NCBI RefSeq assembly: GCF_001441535.1
Contig: NZ_LMAU01000006.1
Span: forward strand, 62,001-126,000
From: Tsuneonella troitsensis
GTDB lineage: Bacteria > Pseudomonadota > Alphaproteobacteria > Sphingomonadales > Sphingomonadaceae
Length of the DNA stretch: 64,000 nt
Direction of reading: 5' to 3'
The translations under genes and the position numbers were made by a program. The first letter of the stretch is position 1, and every line of letters starts with the position of its first letter. Under the pieces are notes generated by a model. It was not told where the DNA came from. It worked only from the letters and a program-made list of their open reading frames with translations, and ran no database searches. Below, piece after piece: positions 34,781 to 43,689 of the stretch.

Positions 34781-36345
34781 TGCGGCGAGGGTGAAGGCGG
34801 GGGCGCGGCCTTACGCATCAGCAACGTGAGCGGAAGCGCCGCGATGGCCAGCCACATCATCAGGTAGAAGTCGTTGACGTAGGCCAGCATCGCCGCCTGC
34901 CGGTTGACCTCGGCGTCGATCATCGTGGTGACGACGTCGCCCGCCGATTGGTAACGGTCGATTTCTCCCAGGTCGAGCGACAGGATCGTCGCCCCGGTCA
35001 CATGGGCACCGATCTCCTCGTGCCCGCGCTGTATGTTGTAGCCCAGCAGGACCGTCGCGATCGATATGCCGACCGACCCCCCGAGCGATCGCGCGAGGTT
35101 CAGCAGGCTCGACGCCTCGGTGCGGAGGCGGGGCGCCAATGTCGAATAGGCCGTGACGTTCAGCGGGATGAAAACGAGGCCCATCCCGAGGCCCTGGATC
35201 AACCCAGTCGTGACGAAGTGCCACTGGTCCGCCTGCAACGACCAGTGCGCCATCTGCCATTGCGAGAAGGCCGTGATCGCGAATCCGGTCGCCACGATCA
35301 CCCGCGCGTCGATCCCGCGGCGGAGCAGCAGGCCGGACACTTGCATCGATATCAGTATGCCGATCCCGCGCGGCATCAAGACCAGGCCGGTATCGATCAC
35401 GCCGTATCCGAACAGGTTCTGCAGCATCGGTGGCATCAGCGCCATATTGGCGAACATCACGACGCCGATCGCCACCATGAAGCCTAGCGCGATCGCGAAG
35501 TTGCGGTCGGCGAAAAGCGCGGAATCGAAAATCGGCTGGCGGACGCTGGCAAGGTGGATCACCGCCAGCCACAGTCCGTTTATCGCCACGAACGCATAGA
35601 GCCAGATCTCCGGCGAATCGAACCAGTCGAGCAGCGTTCCCCGGTCGAGCATGAGCTGGAACGAGGCGAGGGTCAGTCCGATGAGTACGAAGCCCGTCAG
35701 ATCGAACCGGCGCGGCGTGGCGGGACGCTCCGGCAGTTCGGCCATCAGGATGGCGAGCGAGATGGCGCCGATCGGCAGGTTCACGTAAAAAACCCAGCGC
35801 CAGTTCGCGCTTTCGGTCAGCCAGCCGCCCAGGATTGGGCCGAGGATCGGGCCGAGCATGATCCCCATGCCCCAGATCGCCATGACCTGCGGGTGACGGC
35901 TCGGCCGCGCGGTATCGAGCATGAAGCTTTGACTGAGCGGAGGGATGAAAGCGCCCGCCACACCTTGTGCAGCGCGGAACAGCACCATCTCTTCCAGGTT
36001 CTGCGCCATCCCGCACAGCATCGAGGTGAGGATGAACGCGGCAACCGACCAGATGAACAGGCGGCGTCCGCCGACACGGTCGGCTAGCCAGCCGGTGATC
36101 GGCATCGCGACCGCGCTGGCGATGATGTAGCTCGTCAGCACCCACGTGACGCTTTCGGCGGTCGCGCCGAGCGAGTTCTGCATGTGCGGAATGGCGACGT
36201 TGGCGATCGTCGTGTCGAGGATCTGGATCAGCGACGCTGCCATGATCCCGACCATCAGCAGCGGCTGGTTGGCGACCTTGAGCTGCGGCTCGTCGCCGAT
36301 GGGAATGGCGCCGGCAGCCGGTCGGCTCCCTGCGGCAGTGGCCAT
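34777..36345 (-). CDS. emrB: EmrB/QacA-type multidrug efflux transporter (DHA2)
   Basis: The 522-residue major facilitator has 14 predicted membrane segments. Motif C-like GVAGAFIPPLSQSFMLD and the DHA2 opening IQILDTTIANVAIPHMQNSL are seen; motif A reads ADRVGGRRLFIWS. It probably exports drugs or hydrophobic acids with the adjacent EmrA periplasmic adaptor and a TolC-type channel not in the window. Its ATG overlaps the emrA stop by 1 nt. Confidence 0.92.
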   Translation of the reverse strand: MATAAGSRPAAGAIPIGDEPQLKVANQPLLMVGIMAASLIQILDTTIANVAIPHMQNSLGATAESVTWVLTSYIIASAVAMPITGWLADRVGGRRLFIWSVAAFILTSMLCGMAQNLEEMVLFRAAQGVAGAFIPPLSQSFMLDTARPSRHPQVMAIWGMGIMLGPILGPILGGWLTESANWRWVFYVNLPIGAISLAILMAELPERPATPRRFDLTGFVLIGLTLASFQLMLDRGTLLDWFDSPEIWLYAFVAINGLWLAVIHLASVRQPIFDSALFADRNFAIALGFMVAIGVVMFANMALMPPMLQNLFGYGVIDTGLVLMPRGIGILISMQVSGLLLRRGIDARVIVATGFAITAFSQWQMAHWSLQADQWHFVTTGLIQGLGMGLVFIPLNVTAYSTLAPRLRTEASSLLNLARSLGGSVGISIATVLLGYNIQRGHEEIGAHVTGATILSLDLGEIDRYQSAGDVVTTMIDAEVNRQAAMLAYVNDFYLMMWLAIAALPLTLLMRKAAPPPSPSPH

Positions 36346-37412
36346 TACTCGCGCCCGTCGGTGAAGACGGTCACCTCGGTCGAAAGGCCGGCGATCATCG
36401 TGCGCGGCGGCTTACCATCGATCGCGATGCGCACGGGCACGCGCTGGGTGACCTTAACCCAGTTGCCGGTGGCGTTCTGCGCCGGGAGGACCGAGAACTC
36501 CGATCCGGTTCCGGCGCCGATGGAGGCGACCCGGCCCTTGACCACCAGGTCGGGGTAGGCATCGAAGTGCAGTTCGGCCGGTTGCCCTACCGCCATGTCG
36601 GCAAGGTCTGTTTCCTTGAAGTTCGCCTCCACATAAGTAGTGCCCGTCGCCACCAGCGTCAGGACCGGCAATCCCTGCACGACGTTCTGCCCCGCCTGCA
36701 TCCGGTCCGCCTGTGCGACGCGCCCGGCGATGGGCGCACGCACCTCGGTCCGCGACAGATTGAGTTCGGCGATCGCGCGTTGTGCCCGCCCGGCGGCCAC
36801 CTGCGGATTTTCTCCGGGGACCTGCGGACCGGTCGCGAGGCGCGCGCGGGCCTCGGCGGCGCGGGCTTCGGCAGCGCGCATCCGCTCGCGCGATTCCGCG
36901 ACCGCGTGCTGCGCCGCTTCGAGGCTGGCTTTGGTGGTGAACCCGCGCTCCCACAGTGCCTGCTGGCGCTGGAGCGTCGCCTGGTTGAACGCGATATCTT
37001 CACGCGCTGCGGCGATATCGCTGCCCGAAAGGTCGGCCGAGCTCGCCAGCGCGGTGACGTTCGCCTGCGCCATCGCGATTTCCGCGTCGGCTTGGCCGAT
37101 CTGCAGGCGATAGGGTTCGGGATCGATTCGGAAGAGCAGGTCGCCTGCCGCAACGTCCTGTCCGTCCTTGACGAAAACTTCGACGATCTTGCCGCCCACT
37201 TCGGCGCCGATCGAGACCTTGTCCTGCTGGACATAGGCATTGTCGGTCGAAACCTTGCCCTGCAGGCTCCACCAGTAAATCCCGGCGCCGATCAGCAAGG
37301 CAAGGGGCAGCGAGATCATCAGGAGCAGGCGGCGGTTGCGCCGGGGCGAAGCGGGGGTCTCGTGCGGCGAAGCGGCCTCCTTTGTCGCAATCCCGGGATC
37401 GGCCTCAGCCAT
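36345..37412 (-). CDS. emrA: EmrA/HlyD membrane fusion adaptor
   Basis: The 355-residue adaptor has one N-terminal membrane anchor (LLLMISLPLALLIGAGIYWW, about 29-48), a split biotinyl-lipoyl barrel (KVSTDNAYVQQDKVSIGAEV, then VRAPIAGRVAQADRMQAGQN) and a helical hairpin between (about 120-215). The ATG at 37412 overlaps the end of marR by 8 nt, and the stop overlaps emrB, giving a tightly coupled marR-emrA-emrB operon. Confidence 0.92.
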   Translation of the reverse strand: MAEADPGIATKEAASPHETPASPRRNRRLLLMISLPLALLIGAGIYWWSLQGKVSTDNAYVQQDKVSIGAEVGGKIVEVFVKDGQDVAAGDLLFRIDPEPYRLQIGQADAEIAMAQANVTALASSADLSGSDIAAAREDIAFNQATLQRQQALWERGFTTKASLEAAQHAVAESRERMRAAEARAAEARARLATGPQVPGENPQVAAGRAQRAIAELNLSRTEVRAPIAGRVAQADRMQAGQNVVQGLPVLTLVATGTTYVEANFKETDLADMAVGQPAELHFDAYPDLVVKGRVASIGAGTGSEFSVLPAQNATGNWVKVTQRVPVRIAIDGKPPRTMIAGLSTEVTVFTDGRE

Positions 37413-37848
37413 TGGCGGCGATCGCCTTGGCCGGGGTCGAGAGATTTTCGGAAATGCGCGTCAGCATCGCCGCGAGCAACGCCTGTTCGGCATCGTCGAG
37501 CCCGTCGAGCATGGTTTCGATAAGCCCGGCCAGCGCTGCGCGGATGCGCTCGATCTCCGCCTTGCTCCGCTTTGTGGGGTGGAGCAGGCGCGCGCGCCGG
37601 TCACCGGGGTCGGGCCGCCGCTCGATCAAGCCACCTTCCTCCATTCGGTCGACCATGCGGCACAGCGTGATGGGCTCGATCTCGAGCCGCTCGGCGTAAT
37701 ACGACTGGTTCTGACCGGGTGTGCGATCGAGCTGAAGGAGGAGGCGCGCCTGCTGCGATGTGACGCCGGTTTCGCGCACTCGCATGTTGAACGACCGGCG
37801 CAGCGCCCGCGAACTGTCAGCCAAGAGATACGGCATGTTCTTGTCCAT
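37405..37848 (-). CDS. MarR-family repressor of the efflux operon
   Basis: The 147-residue winged-helix protein has the DNA-binding motif QARLLLQLDRTPGQNQSYYA, EPITLCRMVDRMEEGGLIE and the wing RRPDPGDRRARLLHPT. It is first in the emrAB operon, and a perfect palindrome lies within its own promoter, so it very likely represses itself and the pump until a ligand binds (inference). ATG at 37848 is used; a second ATG 12 nt downstream is possible. Confidence 0.9.
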   Translation of the reverse strand: MDKNMPYLLADSSRALRRSFNMRVRETGVTSQQARLLLQLDRTPGQNQSYYAERLEIEPITLCRMVDRMEEGGLIERRPDPGDRRARLLHPTKRSKAEIERIRAALAGLIETMLDGLDDAEQALLAAMLTRISENLSTPAKAIAANG

Positions 37849-37855
37849 GCGCCTG

Positions 37856-37884
37856 GCTATAATAAGCCTGCTTATGACCTGCAA
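37856..37884 (-). promoter_or_regulatory. marR-emrAB promoter with embedded MarR operator
   Basis: On the minus strand TTGCAG (37884-37879) and TATAGC (37861-37856) are spaced by 17 nt. The perfect palindrome ATAAGCCTGCTTAT (37862-37875, read on the plus strand) fills the spacer. A repressor bound there would block polymerase directly. The predicted transcript begins about at the marR start codon, suggesting a leaderless or nearly leaderless message. Confidence 0.65.
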
Positions 37885-37925
37885 TCGGGATTGCGCGTCG
37901 GTCCGGCTGCGATATGGCTGGCAGC

Positions 37926-38372
37926 ATGAGCATTTCGATGACCGGCGGCTGCCAGTGTGGCCGCGTTCGTTATACGGCGCAGGCCGATCCCGCCGAGGCA
38001 TACCTGTGTCATTGCCGTATGTGCCAGCGCGCAACGGGCGGCGTGGCGGCGGCGTTCGTCGGCGTGGAGCAGGCCGACGTCGAATGGCAGGGCGCCCCGG
38101 ACTGGTTCGCCAGCTCGCCGATCGCCGAGCGACCGTTCTGCTCGCACTGCGGCACGCCGCTCGGCTTTCGCTTCAAGGAAGGCTCGACCCGGATGGACCT
38201 GACCATCGGCAGCTTCGACGATCCGTCGCCCTTCCGCCCCAAGCATCACTTCGGAGCCGAAAGCATCCTCGAGGCCTGGATCGACACCGGCACCCTCCCG
38301 CGCTTCCGTACCGACGAGTACGACGTTCTGGTCCAGAAATGGAAGGATGCGGGCATGGAGCCGCCGGCATGA
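37926..38372 (+). CDS. GFA-family (glutathione-dependent formaldehyde-activating-like) protein
   Basis: The 148-residue zinc protein carries the GFA cysteine pattern: GGCQCGRVRY, YLCHCRMCQRATG and FCSHCGTPLGFRF. Most members are not true formaldehyde enzymes and have unknown function. ATG at 37926 is preferred; ATG at 37914 is possible. It diverges from marR, 77 nt away, and overlaps the following hydrolase gene by 4 nt. Confidence 0.87.
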   Translation: MSISMTGGCQCGRVRYTAQADPAEAYLCHCRMCQRATGGVAAAFVGVEQADVEWQGAPDWFASSPIAERPFCSHCGTPLGFRFKEGSTRMDLTIGSFDDPSPFRPKHHFGAESILEAWIDTGTLPRFRTDEYDVLVQKWKDAGMEPPA

Positions 38373-39124
38373 GCGAGGCGACGACGCAGATGCTGGAGGG
38401 CTTCGACGGGGCCGAGCTTGCCGTCCACCGGCTGGGCGCGGGACGCCCGGTCCTGATGCTTCACGGACTGTTCTCGGAGGCGACCACCAACTGGATCCGC
38501 TTCGGCCACGCGCAAAGGCTCGCCGACGCCGGGTTCGAGGCGATCATGCCCGATTTCCGCGCCCACGGGAAAAGCGCGAGGCCGCACGACAAGGCCGCTT
38601 ACCCGACCGATGTGCTGGTGCGCGACACCTTTGCTCTGGTCGAGGGGCTTGGGCTGACCGATTACGATCTGGTCGGTTTCTCGCTCGGTTCGCGCACCGC
38701 GGCGCGCGGCGTTATCGCCGGGCTCGATCCGCGACGGCTCGTTCTGGCAGGCATGGGGTTGGAGGGGCTGGCCGGCTGGACCCGTCGCTCGGCGTTCTTC
38801 CTCGATGCGATCGCGCGTTTCGACGAGGTGAAACACGGTGACGCGGCGTTCATGGCGGTCGCATTCATGAAGACTCAGAAGGTCGATCTGGTCGCGGCCA
38901 AGCTGCTGCTGGAATCGGTCGGCGATACCGACGCCGCCGATCTGGCGAAGATCGCCATTCCCACGATGGTACTCTGCGGCGCGCAGGACCGCGACAACGG
39001 CGATCCCGTGGCCCTTGCCAAAGCGCTGCCCGATGCGACCCATGTCGAGGTGCCCGGAACGCATATGAGCTCGGTCACCGAAGCGGCGCTGGGCGAGGAG
39101 ATCGTGCGCTTCCTGTCGGCTTGA
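38369..39124 (+). CDS. Alpha/beta-fold hydrolase
   Basis: The 251-residue hydrolase shows the oxyanion region VLMLHGLFSEATTNW, nucleophile elbow LVGFSLGSRTAA (GxSxG, Ser about 105), acid in VLCGAQDRDNGD and late His in EVPGTHMSSVTE. Substrate is unknown. Translational coupling with the GFA gene suggests they act in the same process. Confidence 0.88.
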   Translation: MSEATTQMLEGFDGAELAVHRLGAGRPVLMLHGLFSEATTNWIRFGHAQRLADAGFEAIMPDFRAHGKSARPHDKAAYPTDVLVRDTFALVEGLGLTDYDLVGFSLGSRTAARGVIAGLDPRRLVLAGMGLEGLAGWTRRSAFFLDAIARFDEVKHGDAAFMAVAFMKTQKVDLVAAKLLLESVGDTDAADLAKIAIPTMVLCGAQDRDNGDPVALAKALPDATHVEVPGTHMSSVTEAALGEEIVRFLSA

Positions 39125-39198
39125 TTCAGCCGCGGCACATGTGCAAGGCGGTATCAACCGTAACAATCCAGTCGCATCTTCCCGAGAGGTTTCCCGTC

Positions 39199-41052
39199 AT
39201 GAAGTACGCTTCGATCGCGCTTTCCGCGCTCGCGGTGGCGCTCGCCACGCCTGCAGTCGCCCAGACCGCCACCACTCCGGCCGCTACGCCTGAGACCGCG
39301 ACCGCATATCCGCTCACCCCCGAAGGCGCCGCGCAGTTCGTCGCCGCCGCCGAGGCAGACTTGCGCACCGCTGCGGTCGACGAGGCGCGTATCGCTTGGG
39401 TAAACGCCACCTACATCACCGAAGATACCGATGCGCTCGCGGCCAAGAGCAATGCCGCATCGACATCCCGCCAGGTGAACTACGCGCTGCAGGCCGCGAA
39501 GTTCGCGGCGCTGCCGGGCCTCGACCCGGTCGTGAAGCGCAAGCTCGACATGATGCGCGGCACGATCACGCTACCCGCGCCGACGACGGAAGGGGCCGCG
39601 ACCGAACTGAGCACGATCGCGACCGCGCTTTCCAGCCAGTACGGCAAGGGCAAGGGGACGCTGAACGGCAAGGAAATCTCGGGCTCCGACATCGAGGCCG
39701 AGATGGGCAACCCCGAACGCACCCCGGCTGAACTCTCCGAAATGTGGGCGAGCTGGCACGACAATGTCGGCGCGCCGATGAAGGATGATTACACGCGCAT
39801 GGCCGCCATCTCGAACGAGGGCGCCAAGGAACTCGGCTATGCCGACGTCGGTGCGATGTGGCGTTCGGGCTATGACATGGATCCGGCCGCGTTCACCGCG
39901 ATGACCGAGCGTCTGTGGGCCGAGACGAAGCCGCTCTACGAATCGCTGCACACTTACGTCCGCTGGAAGCTCAACGAGAAGCACGGCGATGCGGTGCAGC
40001 CCAAGACGGGACCGATCCGTGCCGACCTGCTCGGCAACATGTGGGCGCAGACCTGGGGCAACATCTACCCGCTCGTCGCGCCGGCAGGCTCGGGCGACGT
40101 CGGCTACGACATCGGCGACCTGATCGTCGCGAAGAACATGAGCGAGATGGACATGGTCAAGACGGGCGAGGGTTTCTTCTCCTCGCTCGGCTTCGATGAG
40201 CTGCCCGAAACCTTCTGGACCCGCAGCCAGTTCGTGAAGCCCGCCGATCGCGAAGTCGTGTGCCATGCGAGCGCGTGGAACATCGACACGATCGACGACG
40301 TGCGCATCAAGATGTGCACCAAGCGCAACGCGGAAGACTTCGTGACGGTCCATCACGAACTCGGTCACAACTACTACCAGCGGGCCTACAACCAGCAGCC
40401 CTACACGTTCCTCAACGGTGCGAACGACGGCTTCCATGAGGCGATCGGGGACATGATCGCGCTGTCGATCACGCCCGAATACCTCGTGCAGATCGGAATG
40501 CTCGACAAGGCCAAGGTGCCCACCGCCGACAAGGACACTGGCCTGCTCCTGCGCCAGGCGATGGACAAGGTCGCGTTCCTGCCGTTCGGCCTGCTGGTCG
40601 ACAAGTGGCGCTGGGGCGTGTTCGACGGAACGATCACACCGGCCACCTACAACCAGGCATGGGTGGACCTGAAGACGCAGTATCAGGGCGTGACACCGCC
40701 CGTAACCCGCCCGGCCGACGCGTTCGATCCGGGCGCCAAGTACCATATCCCGGGCAACACGCCGTACACTCGGTACTTCCTGGCCGGCATCCTGCAATTC
40801 CAGTTCTACAAGGCCGCGTGCGACATATCCGGGTGGAAGGGGCCGCTTCACCGCTGCAGCTTCTACGGCAACAAGGACGTCGGCATGAAGCTGAACGCCA
40901 TGCTGGAAATGGGCGCCTCGAAGCCTTGGCCCGACGCGCTCGAAGTGCTCACCGGCACGCGCGAGATCAGCGCGAAGCCGATGCTCGAATACTTCGCACC
41001 GCTGAAGAAGTGGCTCGACGAGCAGAACAAGGGCAAGCCGAAGGGCTGGTGA
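39199..41052 (+). CDS. Peptidyl-dipeptidase A (M2, ACE homologue), secreted
   Basis: The 617-residue protein has a signal peptide (1-22, ATPAVAQTA) and the angiotensin-converting-enzyme fold. The zinc motif is VHHELGHNYYQRAY (HExxH, about 393), with the third ligand Glu in FHEAIGDMIALS. Chloride and substrate regions follow, for example GILQFQFYKAACD and LHRCSFYGNKDVG. It removes C-terminal dipeptides from peptides in the periplasm or medium. ATG at 39199 follows GAGAGG; a hairpin follows the stop. Confidence 0.94.
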   Translation: MKYASIALSALAVALATPAVAQTATTPAATPETATAYPLTPEGAAQFVAAAEADLRTAAVDEARIAWVNATYITEDTDALAAKSNAASTSRQVNYALQAAKFAALPGLDPVVKRKLDMMRGTITLPAPTTEGAATELSTIATALSSQYGKGKGTLNGKEISGSDIEAEMGNPERTPAELSEMWASWHDNVGAPMKDDYTRMAAISNEGAKELGYADVGAMWRSGYDMDPAAFTAMTERLWAETKPLYESLHTYVRWKLNEKHGDAVQPKTGPIRADLLGNMWAQTWGNIYPLVAPAGSGDVGYDIGDLIVAKNMSEMDMVKTGEGFFSSLGFDELPETFWTRSQFVKPADREVVCHASAWNIDTIDDVRIKMCTKRNAEDFVTVHHELGHNYYQRAYNQQPYTFLNGANDGFHEAIGDMIALSITPEYLVQIGMLDKAKVPTADKDTGLLLRQAMDKVAFLPFGLLVDKWRWGVFDGTITPATYNQAWVDLKTQYQGVTPPVTRPADAFDPGAKYHIPGNTPYTRYFLAGILQFQFYKAACDISGWKGPLHRCSFYGNKDVGMKLNAMLEMGASKPWPDALEVLTGTREISAKPMLEYFAPLKKWLDEQNKGKPKGW

Positions 41053-41062
41053 TCTGATCGGT

Positions 41063-41093
41063 CGTTGCGCGAGCATATCCCGCCCGCGCAACG
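41063..41093 (+). terminator. Hairpin after the M2 peptidase gene
   Basis: CGTTGCGCG pairs perfectly with CGCGCAACG around a 13-nt loop. No T-run follows. It lies between convergent genes. Confidence 0.55.
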
Positions 41094-41097
41094 GCCG

Positions 41098-41469
41098 TCA
41101 GAAACCTCCCAGGATTGCCAGTTGCGCTTCTCCCAGGCGCCTTCCCAAGGCGAGCGCGGGAAAGGTGAGGCTGAGCGCGACTATTCCCAGGACGAGCGAC
41201 GAACCGACGGACGCGACCATTGTGGTCACGCGGCCACTGTCGATGCCGAACATGGTCATGCGCCAGACCATCATCAAAGAAACCAGGAATGCGATCGGCG
41301 CCCCGACCGCAACTGTCGCGGCCGTGACGAAAAAGCCGAGGCCCGGGCCCCATGCGCTCATCGTGCCCACTGCGGTGAGCCAGATCAGTCCGATGCCGTA
41401 AAAGGCCGCGTAAGGCAGCATTTCGTCGCGCAGCCGAATTGGCCAGGTCGTCGTGTCGTCGAAGTCCAT
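41098..41469 (-). CDS. Small integral membrane protein of unknown function
   Basis: The 123-residue protein starts MDFDDTTTWPIRLRDEML, then has about three hydrophobic helices (YAAFYGIGLIWLTAVGTM, FFVTAATVAVGAPIAFLVS, VASVGSSLVLGIVALSLTF). AGGAG lies 8 nt upstream of this ATG, which is why it is preferred over one 54 nt further upstream. No family is recognised. Confidence 0.65.
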   Translation of the reverse strand: MDFDDTTTWPIRLRDEMLPYAAFYGIGLIWLTAVGTMSAWGPGLGFFVTAATVAVGAPIAFLVSLMMVWRMTMFGIDSGRVTTMVASVGSSLVLGIVALSLTFPALALGRRLGEAQLAILGGF

Positions 41470-41550
41470 GTCGATGCTCCTGCTAGGAAGCACGATCATG
41501 GCGCGCCCTGTGCCGACCGGCATGACGGTCGTCTGAGCATTCGCTGAAAT

Positions 41551-42990
41551 CTAACGGAAAGGCGGCTCGTTGAAGGCGCGCAGCTTGCGGCTGTGAAGCC
41601 GTTCGCCTTCTTCCTTGAGGCGGCGACAGGCGGCGACGCCGATTTGCAGGTGCGCGGCAATCGCCTCTTCGTAGAACTTGTTCGCCTGGCCCGGCAGCTT
41701 GATCTCTCCGTGCAGAGGCTTGTCGCTGACGCACAGCAACGTGCCGTAGGGTACGCGAAAGCGGTATCCCTGGCCCGCGATCGTCGCGCTTTCCATATCG
41801 ACGCCGACGGCACGCGACAGCGACATCCGGCGCGCGGAGGTGCTGTACTGGAGCTCCCAGTTGCGATCGTCGGTCGTCACGACCGTGCCCGTCCGCATCC
41901 GCTGCTTGAGGTCGGCCCCTTGTGCCCCCGAAACTTCCTCCGCCGCGCCGTAGAGCGCTTGCTGCACCTCGGCGATGGCAGGAAGCGGTATTTCCGGCGG
42001 CAGGACGGTGTCGAGCACGTGATCGTCGCGCAGGTAGGCGTGGGCGAGAACGTAGTCGCCGATCTTCTGGCTGGGGCGCAGGCCGCCGCAGTGGCCGATC
42101 ATCAGCCATGCCTCGGGCCGCAGGACTGCCAGGTGATCGGTGATCGTCTTGGCGTTCGACGGGCCGACGCCGATGTTGACGAGGGTGATGCCGCCGCGGC
42201 CCTCGCCGATTAGGTGATAGGCGGGCATCTGGTGCCGCCGCCACGCCGTATCGCTCAATTGCATCCGTGCGTTCGCCATTCGCTCGGTCACGAACAGGCC
42301 GCCCGCGCCAGCCAGCGCGGTATAGCCGTTCGACCCGAGTTGCTCGGCCGCCCAGTCAACGAATTCATCGACATAGCGGTGATAGTTCGTGAACAGGATG
42401 AAGCGCTGGAAATGCTCGGTGCTGGTGCCCGTATAGTGCGCCAGCCGCGCCAGGCTGAAATCGGTGCGCAGTCCGTCGAACAGCGATAGCGGAATCGTAT
42501 CGTCGGGTCCGCCAAGCTCGATCCCGTCGGCCAGTTCGTCGCCGATCAGCGCCAGCTCGGTCGCCGGGAAGTGGCGGGCGAGCACCTGCGGCTCGATCCC
42601 GGCGAGGATCGACCCCGCCTCGCCATCGAGCACATAGGGAAATGGGATTTCCTGCCGCGAGGCGCGGACCGTCACTTCGACCGGATAGTCGGCGGCGATC
42701 AGTTCGAGCTGCTCGGCAAGGTAATCGGCGAACAGGCGCGGGCGGGTGACCGTGGTGGCATAAGTGCCCGGCGCGTTCAGGCGGCCATAGGCCAGGCCGC
42801 GGGTGCTCGACGGCGGCTCGCCGTGATAGCGGATCACGAGTTCGGGATAGGCATAGCTCCCGTCGAGCCGCTTGGCTGCGTCGGGCAGGGTTCCCTCGCG
42901 GGCAAACGCCAGAATGTCCGCGCGCAGGGTTTCCACCGCGCGGTCGTGAATTTCCGCCAGTTGGGCGATGACAGTCTCAACCGATTCCAT
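41551..42990 (-). CDS. amn: AMP nucleosidase
   Basis: The 479-residue enzyme splits AMP into adenine and ribose 5-phosphate. The N-terminal domain (about 1-190) is the AMP-nucleosidase-specific part. The nucleoside-phosphorylase-like core includes ITLVNIGVGPSNAKTITDH, WLMIGHCGGLRPSQKIGDY and AVGVDMESATIAGQGYRFR (purine-binding Met-Glu). ATG at 42990 is used, leaving 78 nt to the divergent dedA gene. Confidence 0.93.
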   Translation of the reverse strand: MESVETVIAQLAEIHDRAVETLRADILAFAREGTLPDAAKRLDGSYAYPELVIRYHGEPPSSTRGLAYGRLNAPGTYATTVTRPRLFADYLAEQLELIAADYPVEVTVRASRQEIPFPYVLDGEAGSILAGIEPQVLARHFPATELALIGDELADGIELGGPDDTIPLSLFDGLRTDFSLARLAHYTGTSTEHFQRFILFTNYHRYVDEFVDWAAEQLGSNGYTALAGAGGLFVTERMANARMQLSDTAWRRHQMPAYHLIGEGRGGITLVNIGVGPSNAKTITDHLAVLRPEAWLMIGHCGGLRPSQKIGDYVLAHAYLRDDHVLDTVLPPEIPLPAIAEVQQALYGAAEEVSGAQGADLKQRMRTGTVVTTDDRNWELQYSTSARRMSLSRAVGVDMESATIAGQGYRFRVPYGTLLCVSDKPLHGEIKLPGQANKFYEEAIAAHLQIGVAACRRLKEEGERLHSRKLRAFNEPPFR

Positions 42991-43068
42991 CGACGGCGGA
43001 TAGCGCGGCGTTTGCGACAAGGCAAAGGCACTTGCGAACCCTTTGCGGCCTTCCGACGTTAGGGACCT

Positions 43069-43689
43069 ATGCACGATTTCATCATCGAAGCGATCGCGCG
43101 GGGCGGCTACCTTGGCATCTTCGTGCTGATGGCTCTGGAGAACATCTTCCCGCCGGTTCCCAGCGAAGTCATCATGGGCGTGGGCGGCCTCCTGATCGCG
43201 CGCGGCGAAATGACGTTCTGGCCGCTACTGATCGCAGGCACGCTGGGCACGGTTGCAGGCAACTATGCCTGGTACTGGATCGGCGACAAGTGGGGCTACG
43301 AGCGAACCCGTCCGTTCATCGACCGCTGGGGACGGTGGCTGACCATCGACTGGGAGCACATGGAAGCGGCGACGCGCTTCTTCCAGCGTCACGGACAGTG
43401 GGTGGTGTTCTTCCTGCGTTTCTCGCCATTCCTGCGGACCATGATCTCGCTGCCGGCAGGCCTGGCGCACATGCCGGTGGGTCGCTTCCTGCTATTCACC
43501 GCAGCCGGATCGGCCATCTGGAACGTGCTGCTCATCCTCGGCGGCAAGGCGCTGGCCGCGTGGCTTGCCGATTACGAGGGCATGATGGGCTGGATCATCG
43601 CTGGTCTCGTCGTGATGGCGGTGGGCGCCTACATCTGGCGAGTCGCGACCTGGAAACCGCGTCACATGCGGACGCCCTCGACAGACTAA
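43069..43689 (+). CDS. DedA-family membrane protein
   Basis: The 206-residue SNARE-associated/VTT-domain protein has several membrane segments and the family core FFLRFSPFLRTMISLPAGLA (conserved Arg and Pro) together with MALENIFPPVPSEVIMG. DedA proteins are proton-coupled flippases or affect undecaprenyl-phosphate recycling in characterised cases. Its end overlaps xerC by 4 nt, tail to tail. Confidence 0.9.
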   Translation: MHDFIIEAIARGGYLGIFVLMALENIFPPVPSEVIMGVGGLLIARGEMTFWPLLIAGTLGTVAGNYAWYWIGDKWGYERTRPFIDRWGRWLTIDWEHMEAATRFFQRHGQWVVFFLRFSPFLRTMISLPAGLAHMPVGRFLLFTAAGSAIWNVLLILGGKALAAWLADYEGMMGWIIAGLVVMAVGAYIWRVATWKPRHMRTPSTD

